This document shows, one piece after another, positions 1 to 9,214 of a DNA stretch of 64,000 nt; positions within the stretch are counted from its first letter, which is position 1; each line of letters opens with the position of its first letter. The translations under genes were made by a program, and so were the position numbers. Source of the stretch: JALZOC01 sp031361295. Lineage in GTDB: Bacteria; Acidobacteriota; Vicinamibacteria; Vicinamibacterales; 2-12-FULL-66-21. The notes beneath the pieces were generated by a model, which searched no databases, was not told the DNA's origin, and saw only the letters and a program-made list of their open reading frames with translations. The stretch covers positions 12,606-76,605 of the forward strand of contig JANMCN010000156.1 of NCBI GenBank assembly GCA_031361295.1. The letters are read 5' to 3'.

Positions 1-1
1 C

Positions 2-466
2 GTCAACATCTCCTCCGTGGCCGGGCGGCTGTCCATGGCTCCGCTGGGCGCGTACGCCGCGTCGAAGTTTGCACTGGAGGCGATCAGCGAGGCGCTCGCC
101 GCCGAAGTGAAGCCCTTCAATGTCCGGGTGGCGCTCGTCGAACCCGGGATTCAGGACACCCGTATGGCGCGGGACATCGCCGAGGGTCCGAAATCGATCT
201 ACCCGCAGGCGGCGCGAGTGGCCGGCCTCTTCAGCGCCGCGCTCGCCAACCCGATACCTCCCGAGACCACCGCGGGCATCGTCCGGCAGATCATCGAGAG
301 CGGCACCTGGCAATTGCGCCATCTGAGTGGGCCCGATGCGGCGCCCTTCGTCGCCTGGAGGGCATCGCTCACCGACGACGAGTGGGTGGAATGGAACTCG
401 AAGGAGGACGATGCCTGGTACGAGGCGGTGAAGCGGGATTTCGGACTGGACGCGCGCAGGACCTGA
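2..466 (+). CDS. short-chain dehydrogenase/reductase, C-terminal part
   Basis: This is the 3' part of an SDR-family oxidoreductase; the N-terminal NAD(P)-binding half lies before the window. The visible frame opens with VNISS, which carries the catalytic serine. YAASK follows about 17 residues later and is the YxxxK active-site pair. Then comes the typical stretch FNVRVALVEPGIQDT at the start of the substrate loop. Family members reduce or oxidise small carbonyl or hydroxyl substrates in the cytoplasm; nothing here fixes the substrate. The GTG at 17 falls inside the conserved serine strand and is not a real start. The gene converges on the DUF1801 gene. Confidence 0.9.
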   Translation, partial: VNISSVAGRLSMAPLGAYAASKFALEAISEALAAEVKPFNVRVALVEPGIQDTRMARDIAEGPKSIYPQAARVAGLFSAALANPIPPETTAGIVRQIIESGTWQLRHLSGPDAAPFVAWRASLTDDEWVEWNSKEDDAWYEAVKRDFGLDARRT

Positions 467-487
467 ATCGCGAGACGCGCACTCGCG

Positions 488-979
488 TCAGCCCACCGCT
501 TTCTTCACGAGCGCGCCGATCCGTGCCTCTTCGTCGGAGTTCAACGCCTTCAGCGCGAAAGAGGTCGGCCACATGGCGCCGTGATCGAGGTTCGCCTTGT
601 CGCTGAAGCCGAGCGTCGAGTACCTGGTTTTGAACTTCTGCGCGCCCTGGAAGAAGCAGACGACATTGCCGTCCCTGGCATAGGCGGGCATCCCGTACCA
701 GGTTTTCGGCGAGAGGGCCGGCGCGCTGGCCCTGATGATGGCATGGAGCCGTTCGGCCATGGCGCGATCCGGTTCCGGCATGCCGGCGATCTTCGCGAGG
801 ACATCGTTTTCCCCGTCCGCCGTGTTCGCACCCGGACCTCGGCGCCCGGCGGCCTTCAGCTCCTGGACGCGCTCCTTCATCGCGGCGCGTTCCTGGTCCG
901 TGAATCCCCTGGACGCCTTGCCAGTTGCTTTCTTGCCGGGCGGCACCGCGCCCTTCTTTGCAGATTTCTTCTCAGCCAT
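488..979 (-). CDS. DUF1801-family protein (YdhG-like)
   Basis: A 163-residue cytoplasmic protein. The first 30 residues are lysine- and alanine-rich and probably disordered. Then comes a DUF1801-like domain with the characteristic SPKTWYGMPAYARDGNVVCFF core and a C-terminal helix starting SDEEARIGALVKKAV. The family has an SCP-like fold; some members were proposed to act as frataxin-like iron chaperones, but function is not established. The ATG at 979 is chosen because everything upstream in frame is low-complexity. No partner gene is evident. Confidence 0.8.
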   Translation of the reverse strand: MAEKKSAKKGAVPPGKKATGKASRGFTDQERAAMKERVQELKAAGRRGPGANTADGENDVLAKIAGMPEPDRAMAERLHAIIRASAPALSPKTWYGMPAYARDGNVVCFFQGAQKFKTRYSTLGFSDKANLDHGAMWPTSFALKALNSDEEARIGALVKKAVG

Positions 980-1304
980 CGCGAAGCCCCTCCGTACGCC
1001 AACGCTCCCGGCGCTTGACGTCCGGACATGATAACGGACGAATGGTGCAGTCCACCGCGCGTTGACAGCTCCGACGCCAGGCGAAACGCCCTGGCGTTGC
1101 GTCGTGCCTTCCTGCTCGACCAATTGCGGTGCCACGGTAGTCACCCCGGCAGCGCGGCGGCGCCAGGAGCAGCCGCATCGCCGACCGGGGCTCGGGCTGG
1201 ACGGCCGGACAGGATCGCGACTTCTCCTGCAAGGCGAAGGCAGCGACGATCGCGCACGGTCGTCGGCCATGGACCGACGACCGCTGTCCGCAATGAGGTG
1301 CGCG
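980..1304. other. gene-free stretch with one perfect hairpin
   Basis: About 325 bases between two minus-strand genes with no credible coding frame. At 1074-1097 an 8-base perfect stem (ACGCCAGG/CCTGGCGT) encloses an 8-base loop. No T-run follows on either strand, so it is not a standard intrinsic terminator. The rest shows nothing recognisable. Confidence 0.5.
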
Positions 1305-1811
1305 TCAGGCGTGCCCGCCGGCATGCTGCGACGCGAACTGCTTCATGAACGCATCCATCCGCTGGTTGGATTCGCCCTCGGTCAGATCTTCCTTCCGGGT
1401 CGCGATCGTCCAGTTGTAGCCGAACGGATCGTTGACCGTACCCGTCCGATCCCCCCAGAACTGATCCGCCATCGGCCCCATCGGCGGCGGGAGCACCTGG
1501 GCCCCGCCCGCGACGGCGCGCTGGTACATCGCATCGCAGTCGTCCACGTAGATCCACAGCCCGATCGGCGATCCGCCAATCGTCTTCGCGCTGCGGCCGC
1601 CGCCCATCGCGTCGTTGAGCATGAGGATCGAGTTGCCGATGCGGATTTCGGCGTGCATGATTTTGCCGTCGGGCCCCAGCGCGCGCGGGGCCACTTCCTC
1701 CGCGCCGAACGCCTTTTTGTACCACTCGATCGCCTCGGCCGCGTTGTCGAGGATCAGGTGCGGTGTGACCGTGTGGAACCCTGCGGGAACTGAACTCTTT
1801 GCCTTTGCCAT
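1305..1811 (-). CDS. VOC-superfamily protein (PhnB/glyoxalase-like)
   Basis: A 168-residue vicinal-oxygen-chelate-fold protein. It shows HTVTPHLILDNAAEAIEWYKKAFGAEE near the start, the classic first beta-alpha-beta unit of PhnB-type proteins, and DRTGTVNDPFGYNWTIAT near the end, the usual closing strand. The family includes glyoxalases, antibiotic-resistance proteins and many uncharacterised PhnB-like members; the substrate is unknown. The start at 1811 is supported by a GGAGG ribosome-binding site about 8 bases upstream. The C-terminal tail is histidine- and glutamine-rich. Confidence 0.85.
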   Translation of the reverse strand: MAKAKSSVPAGFHTVTPHLILDNAAEAIEWYKKAFGAEEVAPRALGPDGKIMHAEIRIGNSILMLNDAMGGGRSAKTIGGSPIGLWIYVDDCDAMYQRAVAGGAQVLPPPMGPMADQFWGDRTGTVNDPFGYNWTIATRKEDLTEGESNQRMDAFMKQFASQHAGGHA

Positions 1812-2004
1812 ATTTTGACCTCCACTATCCAATCGAACGGCGGTCCCGGATTTCGACATGCCGATTCTACAGAAATGCCCGGTGCCCTGGAGCTCGCCGC
1901 GGCGTGGAGTCGGCCGCATGCATGCTAGACTGCGGTGTTTTCCGGGGCCCTTCACGGGACACGCTCCGTCTCCAGCCGCCATGCCGCTACGACCTCAACA
2001 CGAC

Positions 2005-4665
2005 ATGCACATCATCACGCGACGACTGGCCTTTGTGGCCCTCCTCATGGCCGCCGGAGCCCTGCGTCCAGCCGGCGTCCAGACGCAACAGCCCGCGCAG
2101 GACGAAGGGGCGGCGGGCGCCTGGCAGAAATTGCTGAAGGTACAGACGACCGCGAGCGTCATGCACACCACCGCGCATCCCGACGACGAGCACGGGGGGG
2201 TGCTCGCGATGCTGAGCCGCGGCCAGGGCGCGCGGGTGGCGCTGCTCACGCTGACCCGCGGCGAGTCGGGAGACAACGCGGTCGGCGCCGAACTCTTCGA
2301 CGCGGTGGGCCTGCTCAGGACCGACGAGCTGCTGGTGGCCGATCGGTACTACGGCGTCGATCGTCAGTACTTCACGACGGTCATCGATTATGGCTTCTCC
2401 AAGCGGCTCGACGAGACGCTCGACAAGTGGGGACGCGACAACGTCCTCCGCGACGTCGTCCGCATCATCCGGACCGACCGTCCGTTCGTCGTGATCTCCC
2501 GGTTCCAGGGCAATGAGCGCGATGGCCACGGGAATCACCAGGCGGCGGGGCTCATGACCCGGGAGGCCTTCAAGGCGGCCGGTGATCCCAAGCAGTTCCC
2601 TGAGCAGATGGCCGAGGGTCTGCGGCCCTGGCAGCCGCTGAAGCTTTACATGGGCGGCGTGCGCGCGAACGAGGACTGGACACTGCGTGTGGACAGTGGC
2701 GTGTATGACCCGGTCCTTGGCGACTCGTACCAGGCCGTTGCCCGCAGGGGCCTCAGCTTCCAGCGTTCGCAGAACGGCGGCCAGGTGCCGGCGCAACCCG
2801 GACCATCCGTGTCGTACTACAAGCGGCTGGACTCGCTGGTCGATGCGCCGGCGAAAGAGGGGAGCTTTTTCGACGGCATCGACGTCACCATCCCGGGGAT
2901 CTACAAGGCGCTCCGCAAGTCGCCCCCGGCGGATGCGGACCAGGCGCTCCAGGCGATCGCGGGGGAGGTGACTGCGGCGGTCCAGAGCTTCACGATGATC
3001 GATCCGTCGGCCTCCACGCCCGCGCTCGCGCGGGCGCTCGCGGCCACGCGCGACGCGCGGCGGCAGCTTGGCACCGATCCTGACGTGGCGTTTCTACTGG
3101 CGGCCAAGGAAGAGCAGCTTCAGGCCGCGATCAGCGCGACGCTGGGTGTCGCGTTCACCGCGCTGGCGCAGCCCGCGTCCTCCCCGGCCCCGTCCGGCGA
3201 GGCCGCCGGATTTGCGCCGCCCCCGACGATGTCGCCCGTGGTGGCGGGGCAGTCTTTTGCAGTCCGGACCATCTTCACCAATCGCAGTCGTGTGGACGTC
3301 CAGAACGTGCGCGTCACGCTCGAAGGGCAGGGCGACTGGTCGCCCCGCGCAGGGGAGCCCGGCGCGGCGCCCCGCAGCGCAGGCCGGAACGCGCCGCTGT
3401 CCACGACGTTCACCGTCACCGTGCCGAGGAACGCGGCGCTGACGCGCCCGCATTTTACCCGCACGTCCATTCAGGAGCCGCGCTACACCGTCGCCGAGCC
3501 ATCGCGCATGGACCGCCCGGCCTCGGCGCCGGCGCTGACAGCGGTCGCGAGTTACGAGGTGAACGGCGTGGCGGTGGCCTTACGTCAACCTGTCACGCGA
3601 CTGGAGTCGAGCGCGCCATATGGCTATGACGCGCGCGTGCTGGCCGTGCTGCCCGCCATCGCCATCACCGTCAGCCCCGGACAGGCCGTGGTGCCGCTCG
3701 GAATGGGGGAGAAGAAGGTTCGCCTCCGGACCGAAGTGCTGAACAATGTGGACGGCAGGTCGGAGGGGAGCGTGACGCTGAACCTGCCGCCGGGCTGGCG
3801 GGTCGAGCCTCGGTCCGCATCCTTCCAGTTCGCCCATGCGGGAGAGCGTGCGTTCTATCCCTTCACCGTCACGATTCCGGCGCTCGAGAATCGCGAGTAC
3901 CGCATCGAGGCGGGCGCGTCCTCACGCACAGGGACGTTCCGGGAAGGGTACGACGTCATCCAGCATCGCGACCTCGAGACGCGCTACCTCTATCGCGAGG
4001 CGGTTGCGACCGTACGCGGCATCGACGTGACGTCTCCGCCCGGCCTCAAGGTCGGCTACGTCATGGGAGTCGGCGACGAGGTGCCAGCTGGCCTGGCGCA
4101 ACTCGGCGCCGACGTGACGCTGCTCGACGCGCAGGAGCTGGCGAGCGGCGACTTGAGTCGCTTCAACGCCATCATGACCGGCACGCGCGCCTACGCAGTA
4201 CGCGACGATCTGAAGACTTACAACCGCCGGCTGCTGGAGTACGTCAAGAATGGCGGCAACCTGATCGTGCTCTACAACACGCAGGAGCTCGTGCCGAACG
4301 AGTACGCCCCGTTTCCGGGGGAACTGCCGCGAACCGCGGAAGAGGTCTCCGAAGAAGATTCCCCCCTCGAGATCCTCGCTCCCTCGGATCCCGTTTTCAA
4401 CACGCCGAACAAGATCACCAGCGCGGACTTCGAGCACTGGGTCGAGCAGCGCGGGTCGAAATTCTGGTCCAGCTGGGACGCCGCCTACACCCCCATGATC
4501 GCCAGCCACGATCGGGGGCAGGCGCCGCAGAAGGGGGGCTGGCTCCACGCGAAGTACGGAGCGGGCCACTACACCTATTTCGCGTATGCGTTCCATCGTC
4601 AGTTGCCGTACGGCGTCCCCGGCGCGTACCGGCTGCTGGCCAACCTGCTGTCGCTCAATCGCTGA
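2005..4665 (+). CDS. secreted PIG-L-family deacetylase
   Basis: An 886-residue exported protein. After the signal peptide (MHIITRRLAFVALLMAAGAL) comes a LmbE/PIG-L domain with the zinc-site signature TTAHPDDEHGG, then TRGESGDNAVG and the distal GNERDGHGNHQAAG. PIG-L proteins remove acetyl groups from N-acetylglucosamine-type substrates. The middle (roughly 400-640) looks like beta-sandwich domains of the NPCBM/NEW3 kind. The last 200 residues (GYVMGVGDEVPAGLAQLGADV onward) resemble a glutamine-amidotransferase-like domain. ATGs at 1858 and 1981 are in frame, but 2005 gives the cleanest signal peptide. It probably acts on cell-envelope or external amino sugars. The esterase gene follows after 14 bases, so the two are likely co-transcribed. 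Confidence 0.85.
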   Translation: MHIITRRLAFVALLMAAGALRPAGVQTQQPAQDEGAAGAWQKLLKVQTTASVMHTTAHPDDEHGGVLAMLSRGQGARVALLTLTRGESGDNAVGAELFDAVGLLRTDELLVADRYYGVDRQYFTTVIDYGFSKRLDETLDKWGRDNVLRDVVRIIRTDRPFVVISRFQGNERDGHGNHQAAGLMTREAFKAAGDPKQFPEQMAEGLRPWQPLKLYMGGVRANEDWTLRVDSGVYDPVLGDSYQAVARRGLSFQRSQNGGQVPAQPGPSVSYYKRLDSLVDAPAKEGSFFDGIDVTIPGIYKALRKSPPADADQALQAIAGEVTAAVQSFTMIDPSASTPALARALAATRDARRQLGTDPDVAFLLAAKEEQLQAAISATLGVAFTALAQPASSPAPSGEAAGFAPPPTMSPVVAGQSFAVRTIFTNRSRVDVQNVRVTLEGQGDWSPRAGEPGAAPRSAGRNAPLSTTFTVTVPRNAALTRPHFTRTSIQEPRYTVAEPSRMDRPASAPALTAVASYEVNGVAVALRQPVTRLESSAPYGYDARVLAVLPAIAITVSPGQAVVPLGMGEKKVRLRTEVLNNVDGRSEGSVTLNLPPGWRVEPRSASFQFAHAGERAFYPFTVTIPALENREYRIEAGASSRTGTFREGYDVIQHRDLETRYLYREAVATVRGIDVTSPPGLKVGYVMGVGDEVPAGLAQLGADVTLLDAQELASGDLSRFNAIMTGTRAYAVRDDLKTYNRRLLEYVKNGGNLIVLYNTQELVPNEYAPFPGELPRTAEEVSEEDSPLEILAPSDPVFNTPNKITSADFEHWVEQRGSKFWSSWDAAYTPMIASHDRGQAPQKGGWLHAKYGAGHYTYFAYAFHRQLPYGVPGAYRLLANLLSLNR

Positions 4666-4679
4666 CATTATTCCGGCCA

Positions 4680-6326
4680 GTGCTCAGGCATCTCACCCGC
4701 GTGGTCCTCCTGCTGCCCCTGATCGGGCTGTCCCTGACGGACCGGTCCGCGGTCGCGCAGTCGTGCCCGGCCTTGCAGGTTCGCAACCCTCAGGGGAACT
4801 ACATCGTTCCCGGCGTCAAGGGGGACATCCCGTTTTCCGGCGATCTGGCGCTCGATGCGTACGTGCAGCAGGGCTCCACACGCCGTCCGTCGATCGTCGT
4901 GATCCACGGCGGGGGCTGGACCTCCGGGAGCCGTGTCGCGCATGTCGGCCAGATGCTCGAGCTCGTGACGCGGGCCGGGTACAACTGGTTCGCACTCGAT
5001 TATCGGCTCGGTGGGCTGGCCAGGTTCGAGGACTCGCTCACGGATGTGCGGGCGGCGCTGGCCTTCATCCGCTGCCGCGCCGCCGAATTCGGAATCGACC
5101 CGAATCAGCTCGTGCTGCTCGGAGAGGACTCGGGCGCGCACCTGGCCGCGCTGCTGGCAGCCGAGCGGCCCGCGGGGGTGATCGGCGCGGTGCTGGTCGG
5201 GGGATTCTACGACCTTGGGGCCATCCCTGAGCTGTCGCGGGGGATCGATTCTGACGTCATCGCGCGCGCGTCACCCATCGCACGGGTCGCCCGGTCGATG
5301 CCGCCGCTGCTCATCGTGCACGGCGACGCGGATTCCGAAGCGTCGCCCCAACAGGCTCGCCGCTATTGCAGCCGTGTGACGGCGAGCGGCGGACGTTGCC
5401 AGACCGTGGACGTCGCGGGGGCGAGCCACCGCAGCGAGAACTGGTATCCGAGCCAGTGGAGCTACAAGGGAGCGATTGTCACATGGCTGTCGGCCCTCAC
5501 GCCCACCCGGCGGTTTGCGTATCGTCCGCGCCCCGGGGCGATTCTGAAAGACATCCTCTACAGCCCGTCCGCGCAGCTGAGGCTCGATGCGGCGCTGCCG
5601 ACCGCCGACAGGCCCGGACCGGCCGTCATCGTCGTGCACGGCGGGGGATGGGAAGCCGGCGACAAGGTGACGTACGTCACCCCGCTCTTCGAACCGCTGT
5701 CGCGCGCGGGTCTCGCGTGGTTCTCGATCGACTACCGCCTGACACCGGCATTCACCCACGAGAATCAGCTCGAGGATCTGCGCCAGGCCATCCGCTTCGT
5801 GCGAGCCGGGCATGCGCGTTTCAACATCGATCCCGCGCGCATCGTCCTTGTGGGGGAGTCGGCGAGCGGACAGATGGTCGCGCAGGTCGCGGCCGAAGAC
5901 CGTTCGCTGGCGGGTGTCGTGTCTTTCTACGGTGTGTATGACTTCCCCGCGATGGTGACCGACGCCTCTCCCCGGTCGCTGCTCGTGCGTCTCTTCCGGC
6001 GCACGGTGCTCGACGACGACTCGCGCGCGGTGCTGCGCCGGTATTCTCCGTTGTATCAGGCCCACAAGGACATGGCGCCGGTGCTCATGGTCAACGGCAC
6101 CGGGGAGCGCCTCTGGGCGCAGGCGCAGGCGTTCGCGCAGCGGCTGACGGAGCTGGGGGTCAGCCACGACGTCGTGGCGCTCGACGGCGCGCCGCACGGG
6201 ATGGAGAACTGGGAAGGGCACCCGGAGTGGATGGACTACAAGCGCCGCGTGGTGGACTGGATCCAGCGCGCGGCGGCCTCGACCGGTCCGCGCTCCGGGT
6301 TGCCCCGTCCACCCGCCCCGAAGTAG
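4680..6326 (+). CDS. secreted tandem alpha/beta-hydrolase (BD-FAE-like esterase)
   Basis: A 548-residue protein with a signal peptide (residues 1-27) and two esterase domains in tandem. Each begins with an oxyanion-hole HGGGW (76-80 and 320-324). Domain 2 has a normal nucleophile elbow, G-E-S394-A-S. In domain 1 the aligned motif is G-E-D150-S-G, so the serine position holds aspartate, although the downstream Asp (HGDAD, about 218) and His (GASH, 250) are kept. The closest families are carbohydrate-acetyl or feruloyl esterases. Start is GTG at 4680 with a weak ribosome-binding site, 14 bases after the deacetylase stop. A shared role in stripping acyl groups from polysaccharides is inference. 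Confidence 0.82.
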   Translation: MLRHLTRVVLLLPLIGLSLTDRSAVAQSCPALQVRNPQGNYIVPGVKGDIPFSGDLALDAYVQQGSTRRPSIVVIHGGGWTSGSRVAHVGQMLELVTRAGYNWFALDYRLGGLARFEDSLTDVRAALAFIRCRAAEFGIDPNQLVLLGEDSGAHLAALLAAERPAGVIGAVLVGGFYDLGAIPELSRGIDSDVIARASPIARVARSMPPLLIVHGDADSEASPQQARRYCSRVTASGGRCQTVDVAGASHRSENWYPSQWSYKGAIVTWLSALTPTRRFAYRPRPGAILKDILYSPSAQLRLDAALPTADRPGPAVIVVHGGGWEAGDKVTYVTPLFEPLSRAGLAWFSIDYRLTPAFTHENQLEDLRQAIRFVRAGHARFNIDPARIVLVGESASGQMVAQVAAEDRSLAGVVSFYGVYDFPAMVTDASPRSLLVRLFRRTVLDDDSRAVLRRYSPLYQAHKDMAPVLMVNGTGERLWAQAQAFAQRLTELGVSHDVVALDGAPHGMENWEGHPEWMDYKRRVVDWIQRAAASTGPRSGLPRPPAPK

Positions 6327-6339
6327 ACCGGATCCCGGA

Positions 6340-8619
6340 CTACGCGACCATGGCGAGCACGTGCGGCTCCAGGGCCAGCGCGAGCACCTCGTCCACCGAC
6401 GTCACCGCGTGGAACTGCATCTGCTCGCGCACGGCCAGCGGCACGTCATCCAGATCCGGTGCGTTGCGGTCCGGGAAGATGACGGTCGTCAAGCCCGACG
6501 CGTGCGCCGCGAGGACCTTCTGCTTGAGGCCGCCGATCGGCAGGACGCGCCCCTGCAGCGTCACCTCGCCCGTCATGCCCACCGTGCTCTTGACCGCCCG
6601 CCCGGTCAGCAGCGACGCCAGGGCCGTCACCATCGTCACCCCGGCACTGGGGCCATCCTTGGGAATCGCGCCGGCCGGGACGTGCACGTGGAACTCCCGG
6701 CCGTCGAATGCGCGCTCGTCGATCCCGAGCTGCGGCGCGTGGCTCTGGACGTAGGTGAGCGCAATCCGGGCGGACTCCTTCATGATCTCGCCCAGCTGCC
6801 CGGTCAGTACCAGTCCGCCCCTGCCGGCCATCGACGCCGCTTCGACAAACAGGACATCCCCGCCCACGCCCGTCACCGCGAGGCCGGTCGCGACACCCGG
6901 GACCGCGGTCCGCGCTGCGGCTTCGTGGAACACCTTGGCGCGCCCGAGCGCCTCGACCACAGCCGCCGCGTCCACGACCACCGGCTTCGGCTGCTGACCC
7001 GAGGCGATTCGCGTCGCGGCCTTCCGCAGCACGGTGCCCAGCTCGCGTTCCAACTGGCGGACGCCGGCCTCCCGCGTGTAGTCGCTCACGACCTTCCGCA
7101 GGACATCGTCTTCTGTCGTCACGTCGTCCGGACGCAAGCCGTTTCGTTCGACCTGCCGGGGCCAGAGATAGTCGCGGCCGATGGCGATCTTCTCGTCAAT
7201 CGTGTAGCCGTCGAAGCGGATCACTTCCATCCGGTCGAGCAGCGGCCCTGGGATGGTCTCGGCCACGTTCGCCGTGGCGATGAACAGCACGTGTGACAGA
7301 TCGAGCGGGACGTCCAGATAGTGATCCTGGAACGCGTGGTTCTGCGCCGGATCCAGCACCTCGAGCAGCGCCGCTGACGGATCGCCCCGCCAGTCGGCGC
7401 CGAGCTTGTCCACCTCGTCGAGCAGGATCACGGGGTTCATCGTCCCCGCGTCGCGCAGCGCGCGCACGAGCCTGCCCGGCAACGCGCCGATGTACGTGCG
7501 CCGGTGTCCACGTACCTCAGCCTCGTCGCGGACGCCGCCGAGCGACATCCGGACGAACTGCCGTCCGGTTGCCCGGGCGATCGACTCGCCGATGGAGGTC
7601 TTGCCCGTTCCCGGCGGCCCGATGAGCGTCAGAATCGCGCCCGACCGCCGGTCGTCGGTCAACCCGCGCTCGGCCCGGAGCTTGCGCACGGCCAGGTACT
7701 CGGTGATCCGCTGCTTCACGTCGTTCAGGCCGGCGTGGTCGCTGTCGAGCACTTCCCGCGCGTGCACGGGATCGAGTCGCTCCTCCGAACGCTTCGACCA
7801 CGGAACGGCGAGAAGCCAGTCGAGGTAGGTCCGGATCATGGACGCTTCGGCGTTCGAATCGCCCATGCGCTCGAACCGCGCGAGCTCACGCTCGGCTTGC
7901 TGCTGCGCCGCCTCGGGCATGCCGGCGGCCGCAATCTTCGTCCGGTACTCCGCGGCGATCGACCCTTCGTTCTCGCCGAGCTCCTTGCGGATCGCATCCA
8001 TCTGACGCCGCAGGAAATACTCGCGCTGCTGTTTCTGGGCGCCCGTCTCCACGTCGTCGCGGATCCGCTTACGCACCCGCATTTCGGCGAGACGATCCTG
8101 CTGGAACTGCAGGGCCAGCGTCAGCCGTTGCACGACGTCGAGGGTTTCGAGAAGCTCCAGCTTCTGGGCAACGCTCAGATCGGGCGAATAGCCCGCCGTG
8201 TCGGCCAACGCACCCGCCTGTGTGATGGACCGCACGAACGCGCTGATCCGGCCGTCGTCGCCGCGAAGGTCCAGAATCTCCGCTACCACCGCGCGATACT
8301 CCCGGTCGAGGTTGCGCGTCAGGCTGGCCGGGGGCGCCACGTCCGGGCGCTCGTCCACTTCGACCCGCAGGACACCGTCGGCGTCGGTGTGCGCCGCGCC
8401 GGGCACGCCGCGGTGGAGCGCCGTGTACGACACGAGGCCGTGCCGGCCTGACGGCGCCCGCTCGGACGCCTCGGCGACCACGCCAACCTTCGCGTAGCCG
8501 CTGCCGCGGCGCGGGATGAGCAGCACCCGGCTGTCGCCGTCTCCGTCCACAGGAAGCGTTACCGGCATTCCAGGGAAGACCACGACATCGTCGAGATAAA
8601 CCAGTTTGAGGGAAGCCAT
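6340..8619 (-). CDS. lon: Lon protease
   Basis: ATP-dependent serine protease of about 759 residues, cytoplasmic, degrading misfolded and regulatory proteins. The N-terminal substrate-binding domain starts LVYLDDVVVFPGMPVTLPV. The AAA+ module has Walker A GPPGTGKTS and Walker B PVILLDEVDK. The C-terminal protease has the catalytic Ser in KDGPSAGVTM and the Lys in GLKQKVLAAH. The ATG at 8619 matches the usual Lon N-terminus; an ATG at 8655 would add 12 atypical residues. It is divergent from a MarR gene, with an inverted repeat between them. The N-domain is slightly unusual (SRVLLIPRRGSGYAKVG), but all catalytic residues are present. Confidence 0.95.
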   Translation of the reverse strand: MASLKLVYLDDVVVFPGMPVTLPVDGDGDSRVLLIPRRGSGYAKVGVVAEASERAPSGRHGLVSYTALHRGVPGAAHTDADGVLRVEVDERPDVAPPASLTRNLDREYRAVVAEILDLRGDDGRISAFVRSITQAGALADTAGYSPDLSVAQKLELLETLDVVQRLTLALQFQQDRLAEMRVRKRIRDDVETGAQKQQREYFLRRQMDAIRKELGENEGSIAAEYRTKIAAAGMPEAAQQQAERELARFERMGDSNAEASMIRTYLDWLLAVPWSKRSEERLDPVHAREVLDSDHAGLNDVKQRITEYLAVRKLRAERGLTDDRRSGAILTLIGPPGTGKTSIGESIARATGRQFVRMSLGGVRDEAEVRGHRRTYIGALPGRLVRALRDAGTMNPVILLDEVDKLGADWRGDPSAALLEVLDPAQNHAFQDHYLDVPLDLSHVLFIATANVAETIPGPLLDRMEVIRFDGYTIDEKIAIGRDYLWPRQVERNGLRPDDVTTEDDVLRKVVSDYTREAGVRQLERELGTVLRKAATRIASGQQPKPVVVDAAAVVEALGRAKVFHEAAARTAVPGVATGLAVTGVGGDVLFVEAASMAGRGGLVLTGQLGEIMKESARIALTYVQSHAPQLGIDERAFDGREFHVHVPAGAIPKDGPSAGVTMVTALASLLTGRAVKSTVGMTGEVTLQGRVLPIGGLKQKVLAAHASGLTTVIFPDRNAPDLDDVPLAVREQMQFHAVTSVDEVLALALEPHVLAMVA

Positions 8620-8642
8620 AAGACGAAGTAACCCTTTGTTAT

Positions 8643-8678
8643 TTGATGACGTCAACTATCAATGAGATGAACTATACT
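8643..8678 (+). promoter_or_regulatory. lon/marR divergent control region: inverted repeat and -10 box
   Basis: The 65-base gap between lon and the MarR gene holds TTGAT-N10-ATCAA (8643-8662), which itself contains the 8-base palindrome TGACGTCA (8647-8654). A TATACT hexamer follows at 8673-8678, seven bases before the MarR ATG. A TTGA...TCAA arrangement beside a marR gene is typical of MarR operators. No good -35 was found for either gene. Confidence 0.45.
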
Positions 8679-8684
8679 GCCGGC

Positions 8685-9209
8685 ATGACGCCGCCGCGCG
8701 GACATGCCTGCCGGGCCTGGCACTTGCTGACCCGGCTCTTCTTCGCTCAGCGCGCTAACCTGCCGTCGCTCGCGGCCGAGCTCGAACTGTCCCCCGCGCA
8801 GTGCCACGTGCTGCACCTCATCGAGCCGGGCCGTCCGCTCCCCATGGGCCAGCTCGCCGAAACGCTCGCCTGCGATGCGTCGAACGTGACGGGGCTGGTC
8901 GACCGTCTCGAGTCGCGCGGTCTCGTCCATCGCCGGCCGTCGCCCGTTGACCGCCGCGTGAAAGTGCTCGAGCTGACCCCGACCGGGTCGCGGCTTCGCA
9001 CGCTGCTTCAGGAGCGCATGACCACCCCGCCCGCGGCACTCCAGCGTCTGTCGCTCCGGGATCAACAGACGCTTGTCAGGATCCTCACGCGGCTGGTCGA
9101 GGAATCCCTGCCTGAGGGGTTAGACGCTTCGCGGGCGAGAACCGTCGCGCGTGGACCGGCAAAAGCTGGAGTGCCTCAGTCAGCGGGCAGTGGCGGGCGA
9201 AAGAGTTAG
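8685..9209 (+). CDS. MarR-family transcriptional regulator
   Basis: A 174-residue winged-helix regulator. Helices and wing are seen in LPMGQLAETLACDASNVTGLVDRLESRGLV followed by RRPSPVDRRVKVLELTPTG, the MarR-signature wing. MarR proteins are dimeric repressors that usually bind their own divergent promoter and release DNA on ligand binding. In-frame TTG (8643) and ATG (8646, 8664) exist upstream, but the TATACT box at 8673-8678 would leave them untranscribed, so 8685 is chosen as a probable leaderless start. It may control itself and lon, or an unlinked pathway. Confidence 0.85.
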   Translation: MTPPRGHACRAWHLLTRLFFAQRANLPSLAAELELSPAQCHVLHLIEPGRPLPMGQLAETLACDASNVTGLVDRLESRGLVHRRPSPVDRRVKVLELTPTGSRLRTLLQERMTTPPAALQRLSLRDQQTLVRILTRLVEESLPEGLDASRARTVARGPAKAGVPQSAGSGGRKS

Positions 9210-9214
9210 GCGTT

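Noticed and set aside
1074..1097. Hairpin as a terminator
   Set aside because: Perfect stem, but no T-run on either strand.
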